A stretch of 49,065 nt of DNA, from the NCBI GenBank assembly GCA_900544375.1, contig UQUZ01000016.1:1-49065 (forward strand), read 5' to 3'. Source of the DNA: an uncultured Oscillospiraceae bacterium. GTDB lineage: Bacteria; Bacillota; Clostridia; Oscillospirales; Acutalibacteraceae. Below the pieces are notes generated by a model. The model had not been told where the DNA came from and searched no databases. It worked only from the letters and a program-made list of their open reading frames with translations. Position numbers and translations under genes: made by a program. Shown here piece after piece: positions 1 to 9,277 of this stretch; positions within the stretch are counted from its first letter, which is position 1; every line of letters starts with the position of its first letter.

Positions 1-56
1 ATCAATCGATCCATCTTATTGCAAATGGCATCCAGCACTCGATCCGTATGAGACAT
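1..56 (-). CDS. 5' fragment of an unidentified gene, cut by the window edge
   Basis: An ATG (complement of 54-56) is preceded at a normal distance by an AGAAGGG ribosome-binding site, and 18 complete codons follow without a stop before the window ends. The visible peptide begins MSHTDRVLDAICNKMDRL. It starts 27 bases after the tautomerase stop on the same strand, so it is probably the second gene of that transcript. Too little is present to assign a family. Confidence 0.5.
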   Translation of the reverse strand, partial: MSHTDRVLDAICNKMDRL

Positions 57-83
57 AGATAGCCCTTCTTTCCTGCTTCGGAT

Positions 84-425
84 TTAAAAATTGCGCCCAT
101 TCCAGCCCCAGTGATTGACTTCCTCATATTGCACATAGATCCGGCTTGGCTCAAGGGAAAGCTCCTCGGAAAGAATCTGTGTGACCGCGGCAGTCATTTT
201 TTCGTATGCTGCCGGTGAGGCCTTTCCAAATAATTTAATGCATATAAAGGCGCTGGGTTGCTCCTGGTTCCCTTGGAACCATAGGCGGCAATTGTCGGCA
301 AAAGAGAGCATGAGCCAGCTTTCCGTTTTGCCGAGCAATTCGATTGCCTGGCCGAATCTTTCCTTGAGCACTTTTTCCTTCTCCGGGGTGAGCGGTGTGC
401 TCACCTGCGTTGCGATATAAGGCAT
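84..425 (-). CDS. MIF/tautomerase-superfamily protein
   Basis: A 113-residue protein of the macrophage migration inhibitory factor/phenylpyruvate tautomerase type, usual length for the family (about 115). The start is set by GGGAGG 8 bases upstream of ATG, and gives Met-Pro at the N terminus; in this superfamily Pro2, exposed after Met removal, is the catalytic base. The protein continues with IATQVSTPLT, a Cys-Arg-Leu-Trp-Phe strand and a VNHWGWNG C terminus, all MIF-like. An upstream in-frame Met (551) would bury the proline and has no ribosome site. Bacterial members have keto-enol tautomerase activity in vitro; the physiological substrate here is unknown. It is likely cytoplasmic. Confidence 0.85.
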   Translation of the reverse strand: MPYIATQVSTPLTPEKEKVLKERFGQAIELLGKTESWLMLSFADNCRLWFQGNQEQPSAFICIKLFGKASPAAYEKMTAAVTQILSEELSLEPSRIYVQYEEVNHWGWNGRNF

Positions 426-518
426 CGCTGATCCCTCCCAATAATAAATTTTACAGGATGATATTGTTATTATATCCGTTTTGAAGCGGTTTGCAAAGTG
501 AAGCAGGCGAAAAGTGTC

Positions 519-566
519 AAAAAGCACGCTGCGAGATGGGTTGATCCCCATTTGCGGCGTGCTTTA
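519..566 (-). terminator. Rho-independent terminator after the manganese catalase
   Basis: Read on the minus strand, an interrupted stem (AAAGCACGC, then GC, then ATGGG, pairing with their complements) closes over a six-base loop and is followed by a T run. It lies directly downstream of the catalase stop and upstream of the tautomerase start, so the catalase is probably transcribed alone. Confidence 0.8.
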
Positions 567-603
567 TCGATAAATGTGACAAATTACGGGATTCGTGCTC
601 CGT

Positions 604-1269
604 TTATTGAAAGGAGGGCGGCGTGACCTCTGTGTTGGGAAAGGTGGAGTTGGGGGAAGGATTCGACATGCTGAAATACATTTTTGCAGCCTTCGTCGTT
701 CCAAAATCTTGGTTGGATCCGGTATCCTGTACTTTGTTAAACGCCTCACGGAACATGGCGTTATGCGCCTCTTCCCGATTCAGCAGGAAGTCGATGGTTT
801 CCCGCACTTTTTGATCGTTGATTTGCCGGTAAAGATATTCGTAGACGACCTTCGCGCGTTGTTCAGATGCAATATTGGAGAGGAGATCTGCGCACAGATC
901 TCCGGTGACTGTGACATAATCACTGGTCCACGAATACCCAGAGGCATTGATTAAGCCCGGGTTCAATCCGAGTAGGACGTGTGTTTGGATCTCTCCGGCG
1001 GAAACGGATGCAGAATTTACATCGTGCCCGTTGAGCAGATTGATGGTTTGAGCAACCATTTCCATATGGCCAAGTTCTTCCGCCGCAATGTCTAAAAATA
1101 GATCTTTGATTGTTTGGTCCTTGATCCGGAAACTTTGGGACATATATTGCATCGCGGCCTTTAATTCTCCGTTGGCTCCTCCAAGCTGCTCCTGCAAAAG
1201 CGCGGCATACTGGGGGTTCGGCCGTTCAACGCCTACGGGATGAAATAACTGTTTTTCATGCTTAAACAT
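604..1269 (-). CDS. Manganese (non-haem) catalase, CotJC-like
   Basis: A 221-residue dimanganese catalase that would dismutate hydrogen peroxide in the cytoplasm or, as with CotJC of Bacillus, in the spore coat. Ferritin-like helices carry the metal ligands: Glu35 in the GANGELKAAMQ segment, the EELGHMEM motif (Glu65/His68), and later EQRAK and REEAHNAMF segments. ATG at 1269 is chosen because GGGAGGT lies 7 bases upstream; the reading frame is open further but without a ribosome site. A Pro/Ser/Thr-rich tail (NPSPNSTFPNTEV...) is typical of the clostridial members. It is transcribed alone, with a terminator following. Peroxide defence fits an anaerobe facing oxygen. Confidence 0.92.
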   Translation of the reverse strand: MFKHEKQLFHPVGVERPNPQYAALLQEQLGGANGELKAAMQYMSQSFRIKDQTIKDLFLDIAAEELGHMEMVAQTINLLNGHDVNSASVSAGEIQTHVLLGLNPGLINASGYSWTSDYVTVTGDLCADLLSNIASEQRAKVVYEYLYRQINDQKVRETIDFLLNREEAHNAMFREAFNKVQDTGSNQDFGTTKAAKMYFSMSNPSPNSTFPNTEVTPPSFQ

Positions 1270-1374
1270 AAAATACCTCCCTGTCAAAATCGTATGGCTG
1301 TTTTCGGTTAGTTTGGGCAAAATGCATTTTTTTATGCAAGCTTGTTTTCTGCTTATCAGGCTGCGCCGGAAGGC

Positions 1375-1404
1375 TTGGAAAAAATTCTGCTCATGTGCTA
1401 TAAT
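1375..1404 (+). promoter_or_regulatory. Promoter for the permuted GH3 gene
   Basis: TTGGAA, an 18-base spacer, then a perfect TATAAT. The start of transcription would fall near 1411, leaving a leader of about 110 bases before the GH3 start at 1523. No known riboswitch was recognised in that leader. Confidence 0.55.
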
Positions 1405-1522
1405 CATAGCGACAGTGAACTGGGGAAACAACGCCGCCAACGATACCGCATAGGCGGAAGAAACCGCTGTTGGCCCTATCCACTGATGCTACTCGATTTT
1501 ATGAAAAAGGAGTTGTGCATCG

Positions 1523-3973
1523 ATGCCGGATGAGCAAAAGGAAAAAATAGGAGCCAGGCTGAAGGCTTTTGTTAGGCGGAGCGGGCTATCTCAAGCGGAG
1601 AGCGGGCAGGCGCAGGGGAATGCGAGCGTTACCCCATGGATGCCGGAATTACTGCGCCGCACGGCAGCTGAGGGCGCGGTACTTTTAAAAAACGATGGGA
1701 TGCTGCCGCTCGCCGGAGGCACTCAACTTTCTCTCTTTGGCCGAGTGCAGAGGGATTGGTTTTACACAGGCTATGGCTCAGGCGGAGATGTAAAAAAGCC
1801 CTATGCGGTTAATTTGCTGGAGGGGATACGCCGTTGTAAAGGGCTGGCGCTGAATGAAGAGCTTGCCCGCGTTTATGAGGCCTGGTGTGCAGCGCACCCG
1901 GTCCAACACGGCACCTGGGGCCATTGGCCGCGCTTTTATCCGGAAATGCCGGTTTCGAAGGAGCTCGTCCATCAGGCGGCGGAGCATTCCCAAAGCGCCG
2001 TGGTGGTGATTGGCCGTTCCTCTGGCGAGGATCGGGAAAACGCGCTGGAAAAAGGCAGCTTCTATCTGACGGATGCAGAGCGCACGTTGCTCACCGCGGT
2101 GACGGCGCAGTTTAATCAAACGGCAGTGCTGCTCAATATCGGCAGTGTTATGGATTTTTCCTGGCTCGAGGAGTATGGCAGCCGCATCAGCGCCGTGCTC
2201 CTGGTATGGCAAGGCGGCATGGAGAGTGGCAATGCGGTGGCGGACCTTCTCTGTGGAAATGTGACGCCCTGCGGCAGGCTGACGGATACGATAGCGCGCG
2301 CCTATGAAAATTATCCCTCCTCCGGCAGCTTTGGTAACAAAACGTTTAATTGCTATGAAGAAGATATTTATGTTGGCTACCGGTGGTTTGAAACGTTCCA
2401 AAGGGACGCTGTATTATTTCCATTCGGCTATGGGCTGAGCTATACCTCTTTTGCTATCGCATTCGGCGGTGCGGAGCAGACGCAGAGGGGAGTGGAGCTT
2501 TCCTGTACAGTTTTCAACACAGGGGATCGCTTCAGCGGGAAGGAAACCGTGCAGGTGTATGTGGAGAAGCCATGCGGCAGCCTCGGCAATCCCGCGCGGA
2601 TTCTTGCAGGCTTTGCCAAGACGAAGCTGCTCGCCCCGGGGGAAAGCCAGCAGCTGACCATATCGGTTCCCTGTGAGCTCTTGTCCTCTTATGACGATAG
2701 CGGAAAAACCGGCCATCGTTCCGCCTATGTGATTGAAAAAGGCGTTTATGGGTTTGCTATTGGCGCCAATGTGCGCGACGCTAGGCGCGCATGGGCGTTC
2801 ACACAGGCGGAAACGGTGGTTTTGGAGCAGTTGGAGGAAGCGGCTGCTCCGGCAGAGCCTTTTTTCATCCTCACGGCCAAAGAGGTGGATGGAGTCCATG
2901 TATCCGTGCAGGAGCCGGTACATACCCGCACGGTAGATTTAAAGCAGAAAATTCTGCAATCACTGCCTGCCGGCGTGCCCATAACCGGCGATCGGGGCTA
3001 CCGTTTGGACGACGTTAAGGCGGGCAAGGTGACGCTGGACGCTTTTGTCGCCCAGCTCGATCCGACTGAGCTGGAGGCCATTTCAAGGGGCGCTTATATA
3101 ATGAACAGCCCGCTCGGCGCGCCGGGCAACGCAGGCGTGTTCGGCGGCGTGCTGCCCTCCCTACGCAAAAAGGGTGTTGCGCCCGTCACCACGACCGACG
3201 GCCCTTCGGGCATCCGGCTGCAAAGCAGCTGCTCCCTGCTGCCGATCGGCACGCTGCTTGCCTGCACGTTTGACGAGGCGCTTATCCGGGAGGTATATGA
3301 GGCGGAGGGCCGTGAGATGCGCGCGAAGGGCAGCGACGTGCTGCTCGCGCCGGGGATGAATATCCATCGGAATCCGCTGTGCGGGCGGAATTTTGAATAT
3401 TATTCCGAGGATCCGTTCCTGACGGGGAAGATTGCGGCGGCAGCGGTGCAGGGGCTTCAGCAGACGGGCGTATCCGCCTGCCCAAAGCACTTTGCCTGCA
3501 ATAATCAGGAGTATTGCCGCAACACCAACGATTCCCGTCTGTCCGAGCGTGCCCTGCGGGAGATTTACCTCAAAGGGTTTGAAATTTGCGTCAAAGAGGC
3601 GAAGCCTCAAAACATAATGACCTCATACAACAAGGGGAACGGTGTGTGGTGCCATTACCAATATGAGCTTTGCACGGCGATCCTGCGCGGTGAATGGGGC
3701 TATGAGGGCTGCGTCATGACGGATTGGTGGATGCAACCCGCCAAGAGCCCGGAATTCCCTGCCCTGCGGGACCAAGCTTATCGCGTGCGCGCGCAGGTGG
3801 ATGTGTTTATGCCGGGCGGCGGCCGGGTCAGGCGGAAGAAGAGCGACGGCACGCTGCTAAAAGTCTATGGAAAGCCGGAGGGGATCACGCTGGGTGAATT
3901 GCAGCGCGGCGCCAAAAATGTGCTGCGCTTTGTGATGGCTTCCACGGCGATGGAGCGTGGGCACACGGATTGA
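1523..3973 (+). CDS. Glycoside hydrolase family 3, circularly permuted domain order
   Basis: An 816-residue GH3 enzyme, predicted to hydrolyse beta-glucosides or related beta-linked sugars. The domains are in reversed order. The alpha/beta sandwich normally at the C terminus comes first (about 40-310: AAEGAVLLKNDGMLPL, then GRSSGED with the acid/base-type Glu, then FGYGLSYTSF). A fibronectin III-like domain follows (about 325-410), and the TIM barrel comes last (about 500-810: KHFACNNQE, and VMTDWW with nucleophile Asp734). Permuted GH3 enzymes are known from rumen and gut Firmicutes. There is no signal peptide, so it is cytoplasmic. AAGGAG stands 10 bases before ATG. It is single-gene, sharing a bidirectional terminator with the convergent locus. 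Confidence 0.9.
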   Translation: MPDEQKEKIGARLKAFVRRSGLSQAESGQAQGNASVTPWMPELLRRTAAEGAVLLKNDGMLPLAGGTQLSLFGRVQRDWFYTGYGSGGDVKKPYAVNLLEGIRRCKGLALNEELARVYEAWCAAHPVQHGTWGHWPRFYPEMPVSKELVHQAAEHSQSAVVVIGRSSGEDRENALEKGSFYLTDAERTLLTAVTAQFNQTAVLLNIGSVMDFSWLEEYGSRISAVLLVWQGGMESGNAVADLLCGNVTPCGRLTDTIARAYENYPSSGSFGNKTFNCYEEDIYVGYRWFETFQRDAVLFPFGYGLSYTSFAIAFGGAEQTQRGVELSCTVFNTGDRFSGKETVQVYVEKPCGSLGNPARILAGFAKTKLLAPGESQQLTISVPCELLSSYDDSGKTGHRSAYVIEKGVYGFAIGANVRDARRAWAFTQAETVVLEQLEEAAAPAEPFFILTAKEVDGVHVSVQEPVHTRTVDLKQKILQSLPAGVPITGDRGYRLDDVKAGKVTLDAFVAQLDPTELEAISRGAYIMNSPLGAPGNAGVFGGVLPSLRKKGVAPVTTTDGPSGIRLQSSCSLLPIGTLLACTFDEALIREVYEAEGREMRAKGSDVLLAPGMNIHRNPLCGRNFEYYSEDPFLTGKIAAAAVQGLQQTGVSACPKHFACNNQEYCRNTNDSRLSERALREIYLKGFEICVKEAKPQNIMTSYNKGNGVWCHYQYELCTAILRGEWGYEGCVMTDWWMQPAKSPEFPALRDQAYRVRAQVDVFMPGGGRVRRKKSDGTLLKVYGKPEGITLGELQRGAKNVLRFVMASTAMERGHTD

Positions 3974-3984
3974 CCCTGTCTTAT

Positions 3985-4034
3985 CTAAAAAGAGCCGCCG
4001 CAAAATGTATTTCATTTTGCGGCGGCTTTTCCTT
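3985..4034. terminator. Bidirectional terminator between convergent glycosidase genes
   Basis: A perfect 15-bp stem (3993-4007 with 4013-4027) with a five-base loop, an A-rich left flank and T-rich right flank, so it can end transcription from both sides: the GH3 gene on the plus strand and the GH106-like/GH36-like operon on the minus strand. Confidence 0.9.
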
Positions 4035-4090
4035 TTATCATTCAACTGATGCTGCAACGGCGTAACTTGCAGTCGCTTTTTTCACTGACT

Positions 4091-6184
4091 TCAGAGAAGC
4101 TCAACTTCATATAGCGCCGCATTCCGGCCCGCGAGCCATACGCCGAGCGTTTCTTTCCCGCTGGCCTGTTTGCCACTCCACAGTTCCTTACTATGGAATA
4201 CACCGTTTACCGGAATTTCCTGATACTGCGGCAAAACAGAAAAGTTGAACACGGCAAAATACAGCCTTCCATCCTGCTCCAGCCGGTATATGCTGGCGCT
4301 TTGCGGGCAGTGCTTTTCGATCACAGGTGTGAATGCCCGGCCAAATTTTGCCACCCGCAGGATATCCGCATTGGTCAGCAGGGTGAGAAAGCGCTCGTTT
4401 GCCTGGCCGGCATTTCCGGCAGGGGCGATAAAGTTGTCGCCTGTCAGGAAGCTGGTGCCTGCAATGGCGCCCAGCGTCAGGCGGCTGCGCGCCTCATTTT
4501 CACTGGCCTTTCCATCCTTGCCCCAGATGACGAGATGATCCGGATCGGGGTATGCATAGAGTTCCTTCTCCCAAAATCCATAGGTCAGGGCGTTGAGCGT
4601 GTATTTTGTATCCTTCATTGCATAAAAGGCGTCGCACGCGATGCGCCGCCCGTGGGCGTATTGATAAGGAAAGATTGGTGCAATCGAAAGGTTGATGAAC
4701 ATGCGCCCGCCGATGAGTTCGTTGAGGTAGGCCATGCCGTGGTTATAGGCCTGCATCCCTGTCTGCACAGCCGGATCGAAGTGCTGCCCCTCCAGCGCGC
4801 CATGGCCCATAAAGTCAAATTTGATGTAGGTGAACCCGGCCTCCAGAAAACGCCCGATCATCCACCTCATGCGCGCACGCACGGCCGGATGGGTAACGTC
4901 CAGCGGGAAACAGCCGTCAATATCGTTTCCATAGGGGGTTCCGTCCGCTTTTTTGAGGATCACGTCTTTGTATAACACGGGCGCATGAGTTCCCTCTACA
5001 TAGGTGCTGCCCAGCGCATTGGCGCCGAGCCAGGAGACAAAGGGCGCCCAGTAGATCCCGGCCTCTTGCCCGTTTTTTCTGCAATGCGTAACAAAGGTTT
5101 TCAATTCATCATCCGTCAAATTATCCCAATAGGAGTCGAGGTTGACGAAAACCGTTTCTCCCTCCGTTTGCCAGGCGGGTTGGAGATAGTCGCTGATATA
5201 ATCGGAGATTCCGATCGCCGTTTGAAGCGTCAAGTCTGTTTGGACGGAACCCCAGCTGTTCCACCCGATCGGGATGCTTTTTAAGCTGGTTTCCTTTTTA
5301 GGCGTTATTGCGGTGTTAGCCTGCGCGAAGGTATTCATGCCGGTTTTCCAATGGTCGAAGATCCCGATGAAAAGCAAAGCGGAGGGCACCTCCCGGCCGC
5401 TGACCGCCCCGTGGGGGGATTGGTCGCGGGTGAGCGCTGTATTTGCACCGCTGTATGCGGTAAGCGATCGAATGTTTCCCCAGGAGCCTTCAAAGGATAT
5501 TCCGGTTTTCCAAGTGTCGTGCGTGACAGAGCCGAGAATCAGGCCTGCGCCGTCATCCGGCTCAAAAAAGGCTGCGGCTTCATGGCTTTGGCCTTTTTGA
5601 AACAGGCTCTTGGTTTCAAAGGTCACCCATGCGTCATTATCAAACGGCACCTCCAAAAAACGCGACCAGCGTGGGGCGGCGGCCTGCACATTGCCCTTTT
5701 GTGAAATCGAGAGGGGGGAAATATAGTTGGTTTTTACCGTTCCTCCTTCCTCTGCGCATAAGGTGGCCTGGGTGAGCAGGTAATCCCGCCCCTCATAAAG
5801 CAGAAAATCCTGCCGCAGGTTGGGCAGAGCGGGGCCGGTGTGAAGCACAGTGATTTTAAGCCCGTTTCCAGCCGCATCGTGCAGGGGCGCTGTGTTGACC
5901 GAATGCGCTTCATAATCGCTGCTGGAAAGCAGGCTGTCCAGCATCACGGCAGCATAGGCTTTGCGGAAGATGGTGATTCCTTTGTGGGCGACCGTGTAGC
6001 TGCCGTCTCCCAGATCAAGCTGTACGGTCAAATTCCCCACAGTGTAGGTGGATGCGCTTTGTGCGAGTGTGGGCAGAGAAATTGGCTGGATGACGGCGGA
6101 GACTGCCGCGCCGAGATTCATCAGCAAGGTCATCAGCAGGGCGATGCATTTTTGTACCATTGTGCCGCAAAATTGAAAAAACAT
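4091..6184 (-). CDS. Secreted alpha-galactosidase-like glycoside hydrolase (clan GH-D, GH36/GH27 type)
   Basis: A 697-residue protein with an N-terminal signal peptide (hydrophobic run about 8-30, likely cut near an AVSA site), so it acts outside the cell. A beta-sandwich N-terminal region is followed by a TIM barrel starting near IGWNSWG, the classic clan GH-D entry motif. Nucleophile candidate Asp457 lies in YIKFDFMGHG and acid/base candidate Asp518 in RIACDAFY. These fit alpha-galactosidases, but alpha-N-acetylgalactosaminidase or a related activity is possible. ATG at 6184 is chosen over an upstream Met because AGGAGAGG precedes it. It begins 11 bases after the stop of the GH106-like gene, so the two are one operon. 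Confidence 0.85.
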   Translation of the reverse strand: MFFQFCGTMVQKCIALLMTLLMNLGAAVSAVIQPISLPTLAQSASTYTVGNLTVQLDLGDGSYTVAHKGITIFRKAYAAVMLDSLLSSSDYEAHSVNTAPLHDAAGNGLKITVLHTGPALPNLRQDFLLYEGRDYLLTQATLCAEEGGTVKTNYISPLSISQKGNVQAAAPRWSRFLEVPFDNDAWVTFETKSLFQKGQSHEAAAFFEPDDGAGLILGSVTHDTWKTGISFEGSWGNIRSLTAYSGANTALTRDQSPHGAVSGREVPSALLFIGIFDHWKTGMNTFAQANTAITPKKETSLKSIPIGWNSWGSVQTDLTLQTAIGISDYISDYLQPAWQTEGETVFVNLDSYWDNLTDDELKTFVTHCRKNGQEAGIYWAPFVSWLGANALGSTYVEGTHAPVLYKDVILKKADGTPYGNDIDGCFPLDVTHPAVRARMRWMIGRFLEAGFTYIKFDFMGHGALEGQHFDPAVQTGMQAYNHGMAYLNELIGGRMFINLSIAPIFPYQYAHGRRIACDAFYAMKDTKYTLNALTYGFWEKELYAYPDPDHLVIWGKDGKASENEARSRLTLGAIAGTSFLTGDNFIAPAGNAGQANERFLTLLTNADILRVAKFGRAFTPVIEKHCPQSASIYRLEQDGRLYFAVFNFSVLPQYQEIPVNGVFHSKELWSGKQASGKETLGVWLAGRNAALYEVELL

Positions 6185-6195
6185 GTTTTCCTCTC

Positions 6196-9189
6196 CTAAA
6201 CTAAAAATATTCCGAATTCCACAAAGGAATAGTCGTCCGTCCAATCCGGGTTATCTTCGCCCCTCCAAACGGAGGAGCGGCGATAAAAGCTGCCGGGAGA
6301 AACGCTGTAGCTTTCCCCGTGTTTGAGATGATGCGGGCCAAGCAGATTGCGCAGGGAGCCAGTCAGCGTGATTTCAATTGTATTTTCCCCTTCCAGTAAG
6401 AACCGGCTGAGATCTATTTCATAGGGCTGCCAAAAGAGCTTGCCCGCTGGCTTTCCATTGACGCGAACGGCGAGCACGGTTGCGCCGCGTTTGGCAAAGC
6501 GCAGGCAACGGCCCACGCACTCCTCCTGGGTGAGGCGAAACGTGTTACGCAGGGTGATTTGTCCGCTGAAGAACGGGAAGCCCTGTTTGGCGAGATCCCC
6601 GGCGTATACGATGGGGGAGGGCCGCACGAGCGAAAAATGGCCCTGATAGAGGCTATCCTCCCGCCGGCCGGGTTGAAAATCACCAGGGGTGTCCACTCGA
6701 AAATGCCCGAGCAGATAAACTGCCTCAATCTCTTCTTCATAGGTCAGTCGGTTTCGACTGGCTTCAAAGCCGCATTTTGCCGCCTGAAAATTCCGGTATA
6801 CGGAATCGTATTGCTGAAAACAGGTTTCCATGCACAGCTCGTTTTCGCCTAGCTGAATCCATTTGGTGATATTCAATTTTTCAAATGCCGGATCGCGGTA
6901 GAAGCCGCGCGGCGTGAGGCGGGCAAGCTTGCCGTTGATGGTAAAACGGAAATTTTTCGGCGTTTCACACACCAGAAAAAATGGACCGTCGAGCGATTGG
7001 GAGATTTGGAAGCGGTAGGTAAGGCGCAGCTCCACAGGCTGCCCCAGCATGCAGGCACGTTCTGTAATTTCAATGGCTGGGATGTTTTTTTCCACATGCA
7101 CCCCATTAAAAGAGCAGTCGCAGCGATCGAGCGTTATGGCGTTGAGATCGCTGCGGAGGATCTCCCAGGTTGGCGAAAGACATGGACGGATAGATGCAAG
7201 GGGCGCGGAGGCTGCTGCCTTTTTCCGCCTTGCCAGTGATGGATGCAGCTTTTCAAATACGAAAAAGATTGCACTTCCATGTGGCTCAAGCATTATGGAA
7301 AAGCATAGTGTTCCCTCCTCCTGCACAGAGGGAACCGGACTTCTCTTTCCGGTAGAGGGGTCAAAACGGACCGCGGCAGCACCCTTCACACGGATAGTAA
7401 GCGGCGTGGCGTGCGCCTGTGGGTTTACAAAATAACACATGCGCACGCCTTCTCGGTCAAAATCACGAACGGTTGCAGCGATGCCCACGGCGGGGGAACC
7501 GTCCGGCCGCTTTAGAGAAAAAGGGCGGCAGCCGGAAGGAAGCGCTTGTGCAATTTGGTGTAGTGGAACGCGGAGAAAGCCTCCGGCAAGCCGCCGCAGA
7601 TTTGCGCAGGAAACGCCGTCCGACAGGTAGGGGATGCCGACTGCGGCCTGAGCTTTGGGCTCTTCGGCTTCAGCACAGAGGATGGTCCCACCGTTTTGGG
7701 CGAACTGCGCGAGCAGCGCAGCCACACGGGCATCCAGCGAGAGGCATGGGGAGATGATAACCGCCCGGTAGCGCTGGGCGCCCACACAGAGGCGGTTGCC
7801 CTCTATGCTGGCATGCTGGCTGAGCATTTGATCGTCTCCTAAATGGAAGGGAATTTGCGCATGCTCCAGCGTTTGAACGGTGGAACGCAGGGCACTATTG
7901 AGCCTGTCGATTTCCGCCCTGCTTGTTTCACTGCCGTCATAAAGCGCCCAGGCAGATTGCTGGGGATGCAGCACAAGCACGCTGAAATGGACGTTCCCCA
8001 GCGTGAGAAGCATTCCGACTCTGCTGATGAAATCGTTAAAATGGCGGTATTCCTTCCACCATGGCTGCTGCACAAAAAGCGCAGCCGGAGCATCCCGCTT
8101 GCGAATACCCCCAAGGCTGTAAGGCGCCAGATGCTGGCATAAAAGCGTAACACCATGCACCATCTGGTATTCCGCGATCCGGCGCAGCTCCTCAAAGCTG
8201 ACATTCCAGCCGCACATGGCAAAGGATTCGCTCAGGATCTGCCGCTTTCCAAGCTGATGCGCAACGGAGGCGGCTTGTAAGACGGTCAGGCAATCGGAGA
8301 CGCGGCGACCAGGCCAATCAATGCCGGGAATATCAAAACAGGCGTATTGTGGCATGCATGTGCCGTTTGCAGTGAGCTGGCCGGTCATTGTTTTCTCATA
8401 GGCCAGGTGGCCGGTTAGCTGCAATCCATTTTCATGGCACCATCCGGCAACCTGTTTTGTATAGCGCTTTGCAAAGAGCTCGGTGATGAGCCGCCAGAAG
8501 CGGATGCGCGTTCTATAAGCCGTTTCACTGTGAAAAAAAAGATCCGGTAGCTTTTCCAGAAGAGATTCCTCATATTGCTTTTGATATTCCGCAGGCAGAG
8601 AAGGCGTCCAAGGATAGCCGCCGCTTGAAATCTGAGGCTCGTCTGTAAAGAATCCCGCCAAACTTTCTATATAACTGCCTAATCGCCTTTTATACTGCTG
8701 ATGGACGCTGCGCAGAAAGGCCTCTGTCACTTTGGGCTCCAGAAAGTCCACATAATTCTCGTTCACTTCATAATAAAAGTAGTAAAGGCGGCCGTGTACC
8801 GGGATGCTCGCAATGGGCTTCACGCCCTGCTTCAGCGGCGTTATGGAACAGCGCAGGTATTTTTGCTGGTATTTCTCGCCCATTCCGCTCACCGAACCGG
8901 CTGCGTTGCCGCTTGGCTTGCCATATTCATCATAGCACCATATATCCATCCCATGCCTTTGGCAGGCGGCCACCGCCATGCGTATATTTTCCATCCACTC
9001 ATGGCCCATATAGCCGGTGCGGAGTCCTCCGCGCGCGTGTATCACAACGCCGCCGGTTCCGGCTTCGTCCATCTGCGCAATTTGCCGGGCTGTTTCTTCT
9101 TTATATAAGCGTGTGTTCCAGGCCCAAAGGGAGATTGGGCGGAATTGTTTGGGGGGATTTATCAGCAAGTCGTCTTTTTTGATATCCAT
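6196..9189 (-). CDS. Large glycosidase, GH106-like (alpha-L-rhamnosidase type) with C-terminal sugar-binding domain
   Basis: A 997-residue protein with the N-terminal signature of GH106-like enzymes: SLWAWN (20-25), IHARGGL (50-56), YMGHEWM (60-66) and YDEYGKPSG (86-94), a retaining or inverting barrel not resolved here. Toward the C terminus (about 850-990) are jelly-roll segments of the GH2 sugar-binding type, such as AVRVNGKPAGKLFWQPYEIDLS. Known family members cleave terminal L-rhamnose from pectic glycans, but many homologues in Firmicutes are uncharacterised, so the substrate is open. No signal peptide is seen, unlike its operon partner. AAGGAG 8-9 bases before ATG at 9189 sets the start. 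It is the first gene of a two-gene operon. Confidence 0.75.
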   Translation of the reverse strand: MDIKKDDLLINPPKQFRPISLWAWNTRLYKEETARQIAQMDEAGTGGVVIHARGGLRTGYMGHEWMENIRMAVAACQRHGMDIWCYDEYGKPSGNAAGSVSGMGEKYQQKYLRCSITPLKQGVKPIASIPVHGRLYYFYYEVNENYVDFLEPKVTEAFLRSVHQQYKRRLGSYIESLAGFFTDEPQISSGGYPWTPSLPAEYQKQYEESLLEKLPDLFFHSETAYRTRIRFWRLITELFAKRYTKQVAGWCHENGLQLTGHLAYEKTMTGQLTANGTCMPQYACFDIPGIDWPGRRVSDCLTVLQAASVAHQLGKRQILSESFAMCGWNVSFEELRRIAEYQMVHGVTLLCQHLAPYSLGGIRKRDAPAALFVQQPWWKEYRHFNDFISRVGMLLTLGNVHFSVLVLHPQQSAWALYDGSETSRAEIDRLNSALRSTVQTLEHAQIPFHLGDDQMLSQHASIEGNRLCVGAQRYRAVIISPCLSLDARVAALLAQFAQNGGTILCAEAEEPKAQAAVGIPYLSDGVSCANLRRLAGGFLRVPLHQIAQALPSGCRPFSLKRPDGSPAVGIAATVRDFDREGVRMCYFVNPQAHATPLTIRVKGAAAVRFDPSTGKRSPVPSVQEEGTLCFSIMLEPHGSAIFFVFEKLHPSLARRKKAAASAPLASIRPCLSPTWEILRSDLNAITLDRCDCSFNGVHVEKNIPAIEITERACMLGQPVELRLTYRFQISQSLDGPFFLVCETPKNFRFTINGKLARLTPRGFYRDPAFEKLNITKWIQLGENELCMETCFQQYDSVYRNFQAAKCGFEASRNRLTYEEEIEAVYLLGHFRVDTPGDFQPGRREDSLYQGHFSLVRPSPIVYAGDLAKQGFPFFSGQITLRNTFRLTQEECVGRCLRFAKRGATVLAVRVNGKPAGKLFWQPYEIDLSRFLLEGENTIEITLTGSLRNLLGPHHLKHGESYSVSPGSFYRRSSVWRGEDNPDWTDDYSFVEFGIFLV

Positions 9190-9232
9190 AACGGTGCTCC
9201 TTGGTGCATACAGTTTTGTCTTTCTGAAAAAT

Positions 9233-9261
9233 ATCATACACGTTTTTGCAAAAAAACACAA
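9233..9261 (-). promoter_or_regulatory. Promoter of the GH106-like/GH36-like operon
   Basis: On the minus strand TTGTGT (9256-9261), a 17-base spacer and TATGAT (9233-9238) give a good vegetative promoter, with the start of transcription about 35-40 bases upstream of the GH106-like start codon. Confidence 0.55.
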
Positions 9262-9277
9262 GAAAAGCACGAAAAAA

